A stretch of DNA of 64,000 nt from contig NZ_JAAGLY010000025.1 in NCBI RefSeq assembly GCF_010548375.1, positions 55,009 to 119,008 on the forward strand, given 5' to 3'. The translations under genes were made by a program, and so were the position numbers. Position 1 is the stretch's first letter; the number at the start of each line of letters is the position of its first letter. Source of the DNA: Streptomyces sp. SID13726. GTDB lineage: Bacteria > Actinomycetota > Actinomycetes > Streptomycetales > Streptomycetaceae. Below, in pieces: positions 8,328-16,070 of the stretch. The notes beneath the pieces were generated by a model. It was not told where the DNA came from and did not search any database. It worked only from the letters and a program-made list of their open reading frames with translations.

Positions 8328-9002
8328 TCAGCCCGGCGCCACCGCGCGCCCGGACTGGGGCGAGATCATGCCGGAGCACAGGCCCTTGGCGGCCAGGGTC
8401 TGGGCGATGCGCGGGATCGCCGCGCGGGTGTTGGCGGGCCAGTCGTGCATGAGGATGACCTGCCCGTTGGTGAGCCGCCCGACGGCCGCGACGATCGCGT
8501 CGGTGCTCGCGTTGTTCCAGTCCTGCGAGTCGACCTGCCACAGGACCTCGGTCAGCCCGTACTTCGCCTCCACGGCCTTCACCGTCGCGTTGGTCTCGCC
8601 GTACGGCGGCCGGAACAGCCTCGGAGTGCCGCCCCCGGCGTTCGTGATCGCCTGCTGGGTGCGGGAGATCTCCGAGTCGATCGTGGCCTGGCTCTGCTGG
8701 GTCAGATGCGGATGCGTGTAGCTGTGGTTGCCGACCCACATCCCGGCGCTGACCTGGGCCCTGACGAGGGCCGGGTTGGCGGCGGCGTACTGGCCCTGGT
8801 TGAACATGGTGGCCCTGAGGCCGTACTGCTTCAGGGAGTTGAGCAGGGCGGTGGTGCCGCTGCCCGGGCCGTCGTCGAAGGTGAGGCCGACGTATCCGGA
8901 GCAGGCGGCGGGCAGTGCGGCGGCGCTGGTGGGGACGGTGAGGGTGCCGACGGCGGTCAGCGCGGCGGCGGCCAGTGACGGAACGTACGTCCGGGCCCTC
9001 AT
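8328..9002 (-). CDS. axeA: secreted acetyl xylan esterase, CE4 deacetylase (AxeA-like)
   Basis: A 224-residue secreted CE4 enzyme. After a signal peptide (about 1-30, ending near SAAALPAA) comes a NodB domain with all motifs: LTFDDGPGSG, NHSYTHPH, RPPYGETNATV, VDSQDWN and ILMHDW. The sequence closely resembles, from memory, S. lividans AxeA, which removes acetyl groups from xylan. It stops where the AxeA linker and cellulose-binding domain would begin, so it is a catalytic-domain-only form. Its ATG overlaps the stop of the xylanase gene (TGATG), so the two are translationally coupled, and deacetylation assists xylanase attack. Confidence 0.9.
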   Translation of the reverse strand: MRARTYVPSLAAAALTAVGTLTVPTSAAALPAACSGYVGLTFDDGPGSGTTALLNSLKQYGLRATMFNQGQYAAANPALVRAQVSAGMWVGNHSYTHPHLTQQSQATIDSEISRTQQAITNAGGGTPRLFRPPYGETNATVKAVEAKYGLTEVLWQVDSQDWNNASTDAIVAAVGRLTNGQVILMHDWPANTRAAIPRIAQTLAAKGLCSGMISPQSGRAVAPG

Positions 9003-9709
9003 CAGGCCACCGTGATGTTCGAGCTGCCGCTGCTCTGGTAACCCTCGGTCGCGAGGATCATGTAGTACTTGAAGCTGCCCATCGGCATCCCGGCCCTGGC
9101 CCACGCGTCGAAGTGGTTGCCGGTGGTGATGGAGCCGCCGGTCCGCTTGGACTGCCGCACGCTCCAGTACTGGTCGAAGGTCTTGGTGCCCTCCACGGAC
9201 GGGGCGTTGTAGCGGGTGGTCCGGTAGATGTCGTAGGTCCCGCCGTCGCTGCTCACGGTGCCCTTGTACGTGCCGGTGGGCCGGTAGGTGCCCCAGTTGT
9301 CGACGACGTAGTACTCGACGAGCGGGTTCGAGGTCCAGCCGTAGAGGGCCAGGTAGGCGTTGCCGGACGGGCTGAAGCTGCCTGAGTAGTTCACGGTCCT
9401 GCGGGAGCCGTTGCTCCAGCCCTTGCCGGCCACGAAGTTGCCGGTGTTGCGCCACGAAGTGCTGTAGTTGCCGCCGGAGTTGAGGGTCATGGAGACCGTG
9501 CCCTGAGCGTCCGTCCAGAACGAGTAGTAGTACCCGTTGTTGGTCCCGGTCTGGTTGGTCGTGATGACCGTGGCCGCCTCGGCGGTGCCGCCCGGCAGGG
9601 CCACGGCGGCTCCGGTCGCCAGCAGCAGTGTGCAGACGCTGCGGCGCGTGGGGTGTGCGGGGGGTGTGGGGTGTGCCGGGTGTGTGGGGTGTGCGGGTGT
9701 GTGAGTCAT
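9002..9709 (-). CDS. xlnB: secreted GH11 endo-1,4-beta-xylanase
   Basis: A 235-residue family 11 xylanase hydrolysing internal beta-1,4-xylosidic bonds. A twin-arginine type leader (TRRSVCTLLLATGAAVALPGG) with a His/Pro-rich start precedes the jelly-roll domain. The nucleophile Glu is in NPLVEYYVVDNWG and the acid/base Glu in ILATEGYQSSG. It ends at the usual SSNITVA with no carbohydrate-binding module. The ATG at 9709 is favoured; GTG at 9715 adds two residues. The gene heads the xlnB-axeA type operon, and inverted TTCGAA-rich repeats upstream are likely operators. The symbol follows the S. lividans pair; XlnC is the other close relative. Confidence 0.9.
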   Translation of the reverse strand: MTHTPAHPTHPAHPTPPAHPTRRSVCTLLLATGAAVALPGGTAEAATVITTNQTGTNNGYYYSFWTDAQGTVSMTLNSGGNYSTSWRNTGNFVAGKGWSNGSRRTVNYSGSFSPSGNAYLALYGWTSNPLVEYYVVDNWGTYRPTGTYKGTVSSDGGTYDIYRTTRYNAPSVEGTKTFDQYWSVRQSKRTGGSITTGNHFDAWARAGMPMGSFKYYMILATEGYQSSGSSNITVA

Positions 9710-9746
9710 GCCCACAGTTTTGGCCTGCCCCTGTCAAGCGTCAACA

Positions 9747-9768
9747 CTTTCGACACATGATTCGAAAG
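9747..9768 (-). promoter_or_regulatory. inverted repeat, possible xylanase operator 1
   Basis: CTTTCGA at 9747-9753 and TCGAAAG at 9762-9768 form 7-bp arms 8 bases apart. It lies 38 bases upstream of the xylanase start. Similar GAAA/TTTC-type boxes control Streptomyces xylan genes. Confidence 0.5.
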
Positions 9769-9838
9769 GTTCGGACCGCTGTGAGCTGGCACTATCTGAT
9801 CAAGTGGCGAAGAGGCCGTCCGGGATGATCGATCTCCT

Positions 9839-9857
9839 TCTTCGAATGTTTCGAAGA
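9839..9857 (-). promoter_or_regulatory. inverted repeat, possible xylanase operator 2
   Basis: TCTTCGAA at 9839-9846 and TTCGAAGA at 9850-9857 are perfect 8-bp arms around TGT. Together with the site at 9747-9768 it suggests two regulator boxes in the xylanase promoter region. It also lies about 160 bases upstream of the divergent glycosyltransferase gene, but the shared motif argues for the xylanase side. Confidence 0.55.
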
Positions 9858-9934
9858 CCTTCCGGATGTCCCCGGGCAAAAGAAAAGGCAGGGAGGGAAC
9901 CACCTCCTTGCCACTATCAACCTATAGCGCACCC

Positions 9935-9955
9935 GGGGGCTTGCGGCAAGGCCCC
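9935..9955 (+). promoter_or_regulatory. rifamycin-associated element (RAE)-like palindrome
   Basis: CTTGC-G-GCAAG at the centre is flanked by GGGG and CCCC, giving a 21-base palindrome with one G/G mismatch pair. It ends 60 bases upstream of the glycosyltransferase start. It matches, as I recall it, the RAE found upstream of rifamycin resistance genes (rgt, rph, rox, helR) in actinomycetes. TTGCGG inside it could serve as a -35 box. Confidence 0.75.
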
Positions 9956-10015
9956 CGTCCTGTCGCACACTTACCCGCCTGGGCCGGAGACTGCCGAAAA
10001 CGGGGGATTCGATAG

Positions 10016-11257
10016 ATGCGGGTTGTTCTGTCCACGTACGGGTCGCGCGGGGACGTCGAACCGATGGCGGGAGTGGCGGTGGCACTGCGGGCGCTGGGCG
10101 CCGAGGCGCGGGTGTGCGCGCCACCGGACGAGGAGTTCGCCGAGCGGCTGGCCGGGCTCGGCGTCGAGCTGGTGCCGGTCGGGCCGTCGGTCCGCGCGCA
10201 GATGGCCGGGGGACCGCCCTCGGCGTCGGGCCTGGCCGAGCGCGCTGCCGCGCTGGCCGCCGCGCAGTTCGAGGCGGTCGCCGCGGCGGCCGAGGACGCC
10301 GACGCGGTGGTGGCGACCGGCCTGTTCCCGGCCGCGGCCGGCGCGAGCTCGGCGGCCGAGAAACTGGGGCTGCCCTACGCCTTCGCGGCCTTCTTCCCCT
10401 CCCTGCTGCCCTCGCCCCACTTCCCGCCGTTCGCCCGCCCGGGCCAGAACCTGCCGGCGGGCGAGACCGACAACCGGGTGCTGAACGACCTGGACGCCCG
10501 CTTCCTGAACGAGGTCTTCGGCACCGGCCTCAACGCCCACCGCGCGCGCGTCGGCATGCCCCCGGTGACCGACGTCCGCGACCACGTCGTCACCGGCCGG
10601 CCCTGGCTGGCGGCGGACCCGGTGCTGGGTCCGTGGCCGGAGCCGGCCGACCTCGACGTCGTACAGACCGGGGCGTGGCTCCTGCCCGACGAACGCCCGC
10701 TCCCGGCCGGCCTGGAGGAGTTCCTGGCGGCCGGGGAGCCACCGGTGTACGTCGGTTTCGGCAGCATGCCGCTGCACGGCTCGGGTGACGCGTCACAGGT
10801 CGCCGTCGACGCGGTCCGCGCCCAGGGCCGCCGGGTCCTCGTCGCGCGGGGCTGGGCCGGACTGGCCCCGGCCGACGGGGCCGACGACTGCTTCGTGGTC
10901 GGCGAGGCCAACCACCGGGCGCTGTTCCGCCGGGTCGCCGCCGTCGTCCACCACGGGGGCGCGGGCACCACCACCATGGCCGCCCTCGCCGGGGCGCCCC
11001 AGGTGATCGTCCCCCAGATGGTGGACCAGCCGTACTGGGCCCGGCGGGTCGCCGAACTGGGCATCGGCGCGGCGCACGACGGCCCGGTGCCGACACGCGC
11101 GTCCCTGTCGGCCGCGCTCGCGACGGCGCTGGCCGACCGGACCCGGGTGCGGGCCGCCGAGGTGGCCGCCATGATCCGTACGGACGGGGCCGAGGTGGCG
11201 GCCGGGCTGCTCCTCGACCTGGTCGCCGAGCGGGAGGCGCCGCTCGGGTCCGGGTGA
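10016..11257 (+). CDS. rgt: GT1 glycosyltransferase, probable rifamycin glucosyltransferase
   Basis: A 413-residue GT-B glycosyltransferase of family 1, resembling GtfE-type enzymes. The N-terminal acceptor domain starts RVVLSTYGSRGDVEP. The C-terminal donor domain has VYVGFGSMPLHG and the nucleotide-sugar signature RVAAVVHHGGAGTTTMAALAGAPQVIVPQMVDQPYWARRV. Family membership does not fix the acceptor. The RAE-like palindrome just upstream and helR directly downstream argue that it is the Rgt enzyme that inactivates rifamycins by glycosylating an ansa-chain hydroxyl with UDP-glucose. No biosynthetic cluster is near, which also favours a resistance role. The ATG at 10016 has only a weak G-rich ribosome site. 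Confidence 0.8.
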   Translation: MRVVLSTYGSRGDVEPMAGVAVALRALGAEARVCAPPDEEFAERLAGLGVELVPVGPSVRAQMAGGPPSASGLAERAAALAAAQFEAVAAAAEDADAVVATGLFPAAAGASSAAEKLGLPYAFAAFFPSLLPSPHFPPFARPGQNLPAGETDNRVLNDLDARFLNEVFGTGLNAHRARVGMPPVTDVRDHVVTGRPWLAADPVLGPWPEPADLDVVQTGAWLLPDERPLPAGLEEFLAAGEPPVYVGFGSMPLHGSGDASQVAVDAVRAQGRRVLVARGWAGLAPADGADDCFVVGEANHRALFRRVAAVVHHGGAGTTTMAALAGAPQVIVPQMVDQPYWARRVAELGIGAAHDGPVPTRASLSAALATALADRTRVRAAEVAAMIRTDGAEVAAGLLLDLVAEREAPLGSG

Positions 11258-11317
11258 TCCCGCTGGGCCGGGCGGGGCGGGGCCGAGGGGCGCCGTCCGG
11301 ACATCCCGCCCCCCACG

Positions 11318-11407
11318 GTCGTAGAAGAAGTGGTCGTGGAAGAAGCGGTCGTAGAAGAAACGACCGTAGAAGAAACGACCGTAGAAGAAACGACCGTAGA
11401 AGAAGAC
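11318..11407 (+). repeat. 15-bp tandem repeat, six units, before helR
   Basis: Six 15-bp units of the type RYCGTAGAAGAAACG lie between rgt and helR. Units 4 and 5 are identical and the others differ by a few bases. Within them CGGTCGT (11346-11352) and ACGACCG (11360-11366) form a 7-bp stem with a 7-base purine loop. The repeat ends 20 bases before the helR start, within the leader of the intergenic region. Its role is unknown; it could affect translation or termination. Confidence 0.9.
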
Positions 11408-11427
11408 GTGACATCGGAGCTGTTGCC

Positions 11428-13581
11428 TTGAATACCCTGCCCACCAGCGTGTTCGACCTTCCCGAGCGGCTCGCCGCCAAGGCCGACCCGGCGCTGACCG
11501 CCGCCGACGAGCGGCACTTCGCGGCCATCGCGGCGTGCCTGGAGCAGACGATCGCCGAACTGACCGCCACCCTCGACGCCACCCGCCGGGCCCCCGGCGG
11601 CATCGGCCAGGAGGCGATGGACCGGGACACCGAGGTCCACCGCCTGACCGCCCGGCTGCGCACCCTGCGCCGCTTCGGCCTCGACCTGTGCCTCGGGCAC
11701 ATGGTCGGCGCGGACGACCCCGAGCCGGTGTACGTCGGACGGCTCGGCCTCACCGACAGCGACGGGCGCCGGCTGCTGGTCGACTGGCGCTCGCCCGCCG
11801 CCGAACCGTTCTTCGGCGCCACCCACGCCAACCCGATGGGCCTGGCCAGCCGCCGCAGGTACCGCTGGACCAACGGCCGGATCGGCGACTACTGGGACGA
11901 GGTGTTCGCCGCCGACGGCTTCGCCGGGCACCACGCCTCGCTCGACGACCAGTCCGCGTTCGTCGCCAGCCTCGGCAGCGACCGTTCGGAACGGATGCGG
12001 GACGTCCTCGGCACCATCCAGGCCGACCAGGACGCCATCATCCGCGCGGGCTCGCGGGGCGCGCTCGTAGTGGACGGCGGCCCAGGCACCGGCAAGACCG
12101 TCGTCGCCCTGCACCGCTCCGCCTACCTCCTGCACTCCGACCCGCGCCTCGGGCACCGCCGCGGCGGAGTGCTGTTCGTCGGCCCGCACCGGCCCTACCT
12201 GGCCTACGTCTCGGACGTGCTGCCGAGCCTCGGTGAGGAGGGTGTGCAGACCTGTGTGCTGCGGGACTTCGTGGCCGAGGGCGCCACGGCGGGCGTCGAG
12301 GCCGACCCGGAGGCGGCCCGCCTGAAGTCCTCCGCGGACCTGGTGAAGGCGATCGAGAAGGCCGTCCGCTTCTACGAGGAGCCGCCCACCGAGGGCATGA
12401 CCGTCACCACCCACTGGTCCGACATCCGGCTCACCGCCACCGACTGGGCCGAGGCGTTCGCGGCGGCGGAGGGCGCCCCGCACAACGACGCCCGCGACCA
12501 GGTCTGGAACGAACTGCTGACCATCCTGGTCGACAAGCACGAGGGCGACGCCCCGGAGGCGCTGCTCCGCAAGTCCCTGCGCCAGAACAGGGAGTTGCTC
12601 ACCGCCTTCAACCGGGCGTGGCCGCTGCTGGAGGCGGCCGACCTGGTCGGGGACCTGTGGACGGTCCCGGCGTATCTGCGGATGTGCGCCCCTTGGCTCG
12701 ACCGCGACGAGGTCCGTGCTCTGCAACGCGCGGACGCCCAGGCCTGGACGGTGTCCGACCTGCCGCTCCTGGACGCGGCCCGCCAGCGCCTCGGCGACCC
12801 GGAGGTCTCCCGGCGCAGGCGCCGGCAGGAGGCCGCGGTCGCCGCCGAACGCGAGCGGATGAGCACGGTCGTGGACAACCTCATCGCGGTCGCCGACGAC
12901 GAGTACGGCTCCGGTCTGGTGACGATGCTGCGCGGCGAGGACTTCCACCACGCGCTGGTCGACGAGAGCGTCGTGGAGCGGCCCGACCCGGACCGCCTGG
13001 CCGGGCCCTTCGCCCATGTCGTGGTCGACGAGGCGCAGGAACTGACCGACGCGGAGTGGCAGATGCTCCTGCTGCGCTGCCCGTCCCGCAGCTTCACGAT
13101 CGTCGGCGACCGCGCCCAGGCGCGGCACGGCTTCACGGAGTCCTGGCGGGAGCGGCTCGGCCGGGTGGGCCTCGACCGGGTCGAGATGGCCGCCCTCAGC
13201 ATCAACTACCGCACCCCGGAAGAGATCATGAAGGAGGCCGAACCGGTCATCCGCACGGCCCTCCCCGACGCCAACGTCCCCACGTCGATCCGCAGCACGG
13301 GCGTCCCGGTGACGTACGGCTCGGTCCCGGACCTGACCGCCGTACTGGACACCTGGCTCACCTCCCACCCCGAGGGCATCGCCTGCGTCATCGGCGCCCC
13401 CGACCTCCGGCCGACCCCCCGGGTCCGCTCCCTGCCCCCGGAGCTGTCGAAGGGCCTCGAATTCGACCTGGTGGTCCTCGTCGACCCGCAGAACTTCGGG
13501 GAGGGGATCGAGGGGGCGGTGGACCGGTATGTGGCGATGACGCGGGCGACTCAGCGGTTGGTGGTGCTGACGAGTTCCTGA
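11428..13581 (+). CDS. helR: RNA polymerase recycling/rescue ATPase HelR (HelD-like)
   Basis: A 717-residue UvrD/HelD-type ATPase. HelR binds stalled RNA polymerase, releases it from DNA and displaces rifamycins, giving tolerance. Visible are an N-terminal coiled-coil arm (about 1-80), the LLVDWRSPAAEPFF motif, Walker A DGGPGTGKTVVAL near residue 217, Walker B VVVDEAQELTD near 531, SINYRTPEE and the C-terminal YVAMTRATQRLVVL. The start is taken as TTG 11428 because GGAG at 11416-11419 is 8 bases upstream and NTLPTSVFDLPE begins the family homology. The open frame back to 11254 only translates the tandem repeat. It probably shares a transcript with rgt under the RAE-like element. Confidence 0.88.
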   Translation: MNTLPTSVFDLPERLAAKADPALTAADERHFAAIAACLEQTIAELTATLDATRRAPGGIGQEAMDRDTEVHRLTARLRTLRRFGLDLCLGHMVGADDPEPVYVGRLGLTDSDGRRLLVDWRSPAAEPFFGATHANPMGLASRRRYRWTNGRIGDYWDEVFAADGFAGHHASLDDQSAFVASLGSDRSERMRDVLGTIQADQDAIIRAGSRGALVVDGGPGTGKTVVALHRSAYLLHSDPRLGHRRGGVLFVGPHRPYLAYVSDVLPSLGEEGVQTCVLRDFVAEGATAGVEADPEAARLKSSADLVKAIEKAVRFYEEPPTEGMTVTTHWSDIRLTATDWAEAFAAAEGAPHNDARDQVWNELLTILVDKHEGDAPEALLRKSLRQNRELLTAFNRAWPLLEAADLVGDLWTVPAYLRMCAPWLDRDEVRALQRADAQAWTVSDLPLLDAARQRLGDPEVSRRRRRQEAAVAAERERMSTVVDNLIAVADDEYGSGLVTMLRGEDFHHALVDESVVERPDPDRLAGPFAHVVVDEAQELTDAEWQMLLLRCPSRSFTIVGDRAQARHGFTESWRERLGRVGLDRVEMAALSINYRTPEEIMKEAEPVIRTALPDANVPTSIRSTGVPVTYGSVPDLTAVLDTWLTSHPEGIACVIGAPDLRPTPRVRSLPPELSKGLEFDLVVLVDPQNFGEGIEGAVDRYVAMTRATQRLVVLTSS

Positions 13582-13662
13582 GGCGGGTGGCGGGACGTAC
13601 GGTGGCGGCGGCGAGGGGGCTCGGTACCTCGCCGCTCCCGCAGCTCGCCGAGAGTGTCTGGG

Positions 13663-14229
13663 TCAGACCTGGCCGAGGTCGATCTCCACCGGGAAAGGGG
13701 CCGCCGCCTTGAGCACGCCGGTGAAGACGTCTCCGTCCCGGTAGGCCTTCGTCGCGGGGTCGAGAACGTAGGTGTACACGAGAGGAACGCCTGTCGCGGC
13801 TTGCTCGATCCGCCAGTAGAAGGCGATGCCCGCCTTGGCGTACTGGTCGACCTTCACGATGCGGTCAGTGGTCTCCGAGCCCGGCGACACCACCTCCGCG
13901 ACCAGCAGCACGTGCTCAGGACGGGTGGGGGTGATGTCGATCGTGTCCGCGCGGTACACGACGACGTCCGGGCGGCGATTGGTGAGCGGGACGTCCTGAA
14001 GCCGGACGTCGAAGCCAGTGTCGGCGTTCCACTCCGGGCCCGCGGCGGCATCCAGGGCGTTGGCCACAATCCGGGCCAGCCGGTTGTGCCGCTTGGACGC
14101 GCTCGGGCTCACGACGACCATCCCGTCCACGATCTCGATCCCGGCGCACTGCTCCTCGGACCAGGACTCGTACTCCTCCGCCGTGATCTGCTCATGCATC
14201 CATGCCGGGGCCACCATCTCGGCTGTCAT
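13663..14229 (-). CDS. Uma2 family (DUF820) putative endonuclease
   Basis: A 188-residue Uma2-family protein with a PD-(D/E)XK nuclease-like fold. Seen are EEYESWSEEQCAGIEIVDG, NRLARIVANALDAAAG, the catalytic-type RRPDVVVYRAD and LLVAEVVSPGSETTDR. These genes are abundant and often multicopy in Streptomyces and cyanobacteria; no function is established. It converges on helR with an 80-base gap. The ATG at 14229 is followed by a typical start; GGAGG precedes it closely. Nothing nearby suggests a toxin or defence partner. Confidence 0.85.
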   Translation of the reverse strand: MTAEMVAPAWMHEQITAEEYESWSEEQCAGIEIVDGMVVVSPSASKRHNRLARIVANALDAAAGPEWNADTGFDVRLQDVPLTNRRPDVVVYRADTIDITPTRPEHVLLVAEVVSPGSETTDRIVKVDQYAKAGIAFYWRIEQAATGVPLVYTYVLDPATKAYRDGDVFTGVLKAAAPFPVEIDLGQV

Positions 14230-14315
14230 GAAGCACCTCCCGGACGCTGCGCCGCGGGCTCGATCCCGCTGGATTCAACGTACTGTCTGCCGTCCTTCCG
14301 GCACGCTGATCTCGC

Positions 14316-14528
14316 TCACGCCGCCCTTTGGAGAAGCGTGGTGAGAGAGTGCCCGCGCAGGCAAGGCACCTTGAGCGAGACCTGGAACACCGCCGCGACA
14401 TTCTCGCGAGTCCGGCCCGCCGCCAACGCGGCCACCGCCCGCAGTCGAAGAGCCTCCTGCGCCGAAGACGACAACTGCCGTGCGTCCCCCACCAGTTCAC
14501 TCACGCAGGGAACAACGACCCAGAACAT
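14316..14528 (-). pseudogene. IS630-type transposase N-terminal remnant
   Basis: The translation contains SELVGDARQLSSSAQEALRLRAVAALAAGRTRENVAAVFQVSLK, which matches the helix-turn-helix start of IS630-family transposases as I remember them. The similarity stops after VSLK, where a tryptophan-rich linker should follow, and the rest of the transposase is missing. The remainder of 14230-14315 holds nothing recognisable. I take it as a decayed insertion-sequence fragment next to the Uma2 gene. Confidence 0.55.
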
Positions 14529-14541
14529 CTACCGTTTCGGA

Positions 14542-15495
14542 TCAATAAGAGGCTCGGTTTTGGGCAAGCTCCGGGTTCTGGGTGGGGGTGTCGGTCGGGG
14601 CCGGGACGTCCTTCCCGGCGCTCTCCGGCGCGCCGAACCAGGCCACCGCGACCGCGCCCGAGACCGCCAGGACGAAGCCGGTCACCGCCAGCCAGGCGAA
14701 GCCGGGGCGTGAGGAGTCCCCCAGCCACCAGACGCCGATCATGCCGGGCAGCACGGTCTCGCCGACCACCAGCGCCGCCGTCGCCCCGTTCACCGAGCCG
14801 AGCTGCAGCGCGACGGTGTGCAGGTACATGCCGCCGATTCCGGCGACGAGAATGGCGTACAGGGCCGGGTCGGTGAGCAGCGTGCCCAGGTCGAACGGAT
14901 CGATCCCGTTCAGTACCCGCACGCCCACGCCGAGCGCGCCGAAGCCGAGACCGGAGAGCAGACCGGCCAGGATCGCGGCCCGGGCGCCGACCAGCCGGAC
15001 CAGGACCGTGCCGCCCGCCATCATCAGCAGTGAGATCGTGAGGAGCCACCAGTGGGTGGTGATCGGCGTGTGCCCGCTGCCCTCAGGGCCCGCCGCGCTC
15101 GCGAGGAGCACCAGTGCCGAGCAGACGACTGCGATCGAGGTCCACTCCGCCCGGGTCAGCCGGATGCCGAGCAGCTTGACGCTCAGGACGGCCGTGATGA
15201 TGAGGTTGGCGCTGATGACCGTCTGGGAGAGGAACAGCGGCAGCAGACGGGCGGCGAGCGCGCCGAGCCCGAAGCCGACGAAGTCCAGGACCGTGCCGAC
15301 GACGAACTCCCAGGTCATCGCGGCCTGGGCGGTGGAGGAGAGACTGGGGCCGCCATGGGTGGTGACCTGTCCGGTGGTGTGTCCGGCGGCGGCCGCCTCG
15401 CGGCGGGCCGACTTGCGGGAGCCGACGGCCTGGAGGACGGAGCCCGTGCCGTAACAGATCGAGGCCGCAACTGCGGTCAGGAGTCCTATGAGCAC
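14542..15495 (-). CDS. DMT/EamA-like membrane transporter
   Basis: A 317-residue integral membrane protein with 9-10 predicted helices in a drug/metabolite-transporter pattern. Examples are LIGLLTAVAASICYGTGSVLQAVG at the N-terminus, IISANLII-type helices in the middle and WLAVTGFVLAVSGAVAVAWFG near the end. A hydrophilic insert (about 27-55) follows the first helix, as in the Streptomyces DMT proteins related to magnesium/NIPA-like families. The C-terminal 25 residues are hydrophilic and Pro/Thr-rich. GTG start at 15495 follows GGAG. Substrate unknown. Confidence 0.8.
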   Translation of the reverse strand: MLIGLLTAVAASICYGTGSVLQAVGSRKSARREAAAAGHTTGQVTTHGGPSLSSTAQAAMTWEFVVGTVLDFVGFGLGALAARLLPLFLSQTVISANLIITAVLSVKLLGIRLTRAEWTSIAVVCSALVLLASAAGPEGSGHTPITTHWWLLTISLLMMAGGTVLVRLVGARAAILAGLLSGLGFGALGVGVRVLNGIDPFDLGTLLTDPALYAILVAGIGGMYLHTVALQLGSVNGATAALVVGETVLPGMIGVWWLGDSSRPGFAWLAVTGFVLAVSGAVAVAWFGAPESAGKDVPAPTDTPTQNPELAQNRASY

Positions 15496-15878
15496 CGAGC
15501 ACTCCGTTCAGGGGGTGGTTCCTGGCTGTTCTCACTGCCAGACGTGGGATTGACCGCCCGCGTTGCGTGAACCGGGTCTGCGTCGAGATGGACGTGAAGA
15601 AGGCCGTCCGGTATCCCGCAGGGGACGCGCGATCAAGCGGAGATGCCCGCTGCGTGTTCGGTCGCAGCAGGCCACGGGCTGCGACCGCCAGCAGCGGAGA
15701 CACCACCACTGCGGCCGAACAGGGCCATCGGCTGGTGCCGCCCTTGAACGCCGGATCCGTTGGATGCGGACTCTCCGAACGGGCTTGAGGTTGGTGTTCG
15801 CCGTGCTGATGGCCAATGCCACGGCTACGACGAACAGCGCGCCCACCCGAGAGAGGTGAACGCGCTGGTCAGACACTG
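15496..15878. other. intergenic region, no recognised gene
   Basis: 383 bases between the transporter start and the tRNA 3' end. Short open frames occur on both strands but none resembles a known protein or has a convincing ribosome site. I looked for an integrase fragment or a repeat of the tRNA 3' end and saw neither. Confidence 0.4.
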
Positions 15879-15951
15879 TGCCCCCGGCAGGATTCGAACC
15901 TGCGACACCCGCTTTAGGAGAGCGGTGCTCTATCCCCTGAGCTACGAAGGC
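15879..15951 (-). tRNA. tRNA-Arg (anticodon CCT)
   Basis: A 73-base tRNA on the minus strand. The acceptor stem GCCTTCG pairs with CGGGGGC using two G-U pairs. The anticodon loop CTCCTAA is closed by a CCGCT/AGCGG stem and gives anticodon CCT, reading AGG. The T-arm has GGTTCGAATCC. CCA is not encoded. AGG is rare in Streptomyces genes. Confidence 0.97.
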
Positions 15952-16070
15952 AAGGGTGGCGACCGCCACCGACGGCGGTCCCTGACAGGTTAGCCGATCG
16001 GACCGGGGTGGTGGGGCCGAGGGCGATGCCTGAGCTCGATTCATGATCGGGGGTACGGGAGGATGGCGTC

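Noticed and set aside
8157..10015. RNase P RNA near the xylanase locus, as I recall for S. lividans xlnB
   Set aside because: The flanks here are a deacetylase-amidase gap and a promoter region; neither has the length nor the conserved P4 helix sequence.
10016..11257. Macrolide or glycopeptide biosynthetic glycosyltransferase
   Set aside because: No biosynthetic genes are nearby, and the RAE-like element plus helR favour a resistance role; protein family alone cannot exclude it.
11318..11407. CRISPR-like array
   Set aside because: Units are only 15 bp and directly adjacent, with no spacers and no cas genes nearby.
10375..13368. 997-codon open frame on the minus strand over rgt and helR
   Set aside because: It is antisense to two genes with intact motifs, has low-complexity translation and no ribosome site; a shadow of GC-rich codon bias.
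15496..16070. Integrated element at tRNA-Arg
   Set aside because: No integrase, no excision gene and no second copy of the tRNA 3' end were seen within the window.
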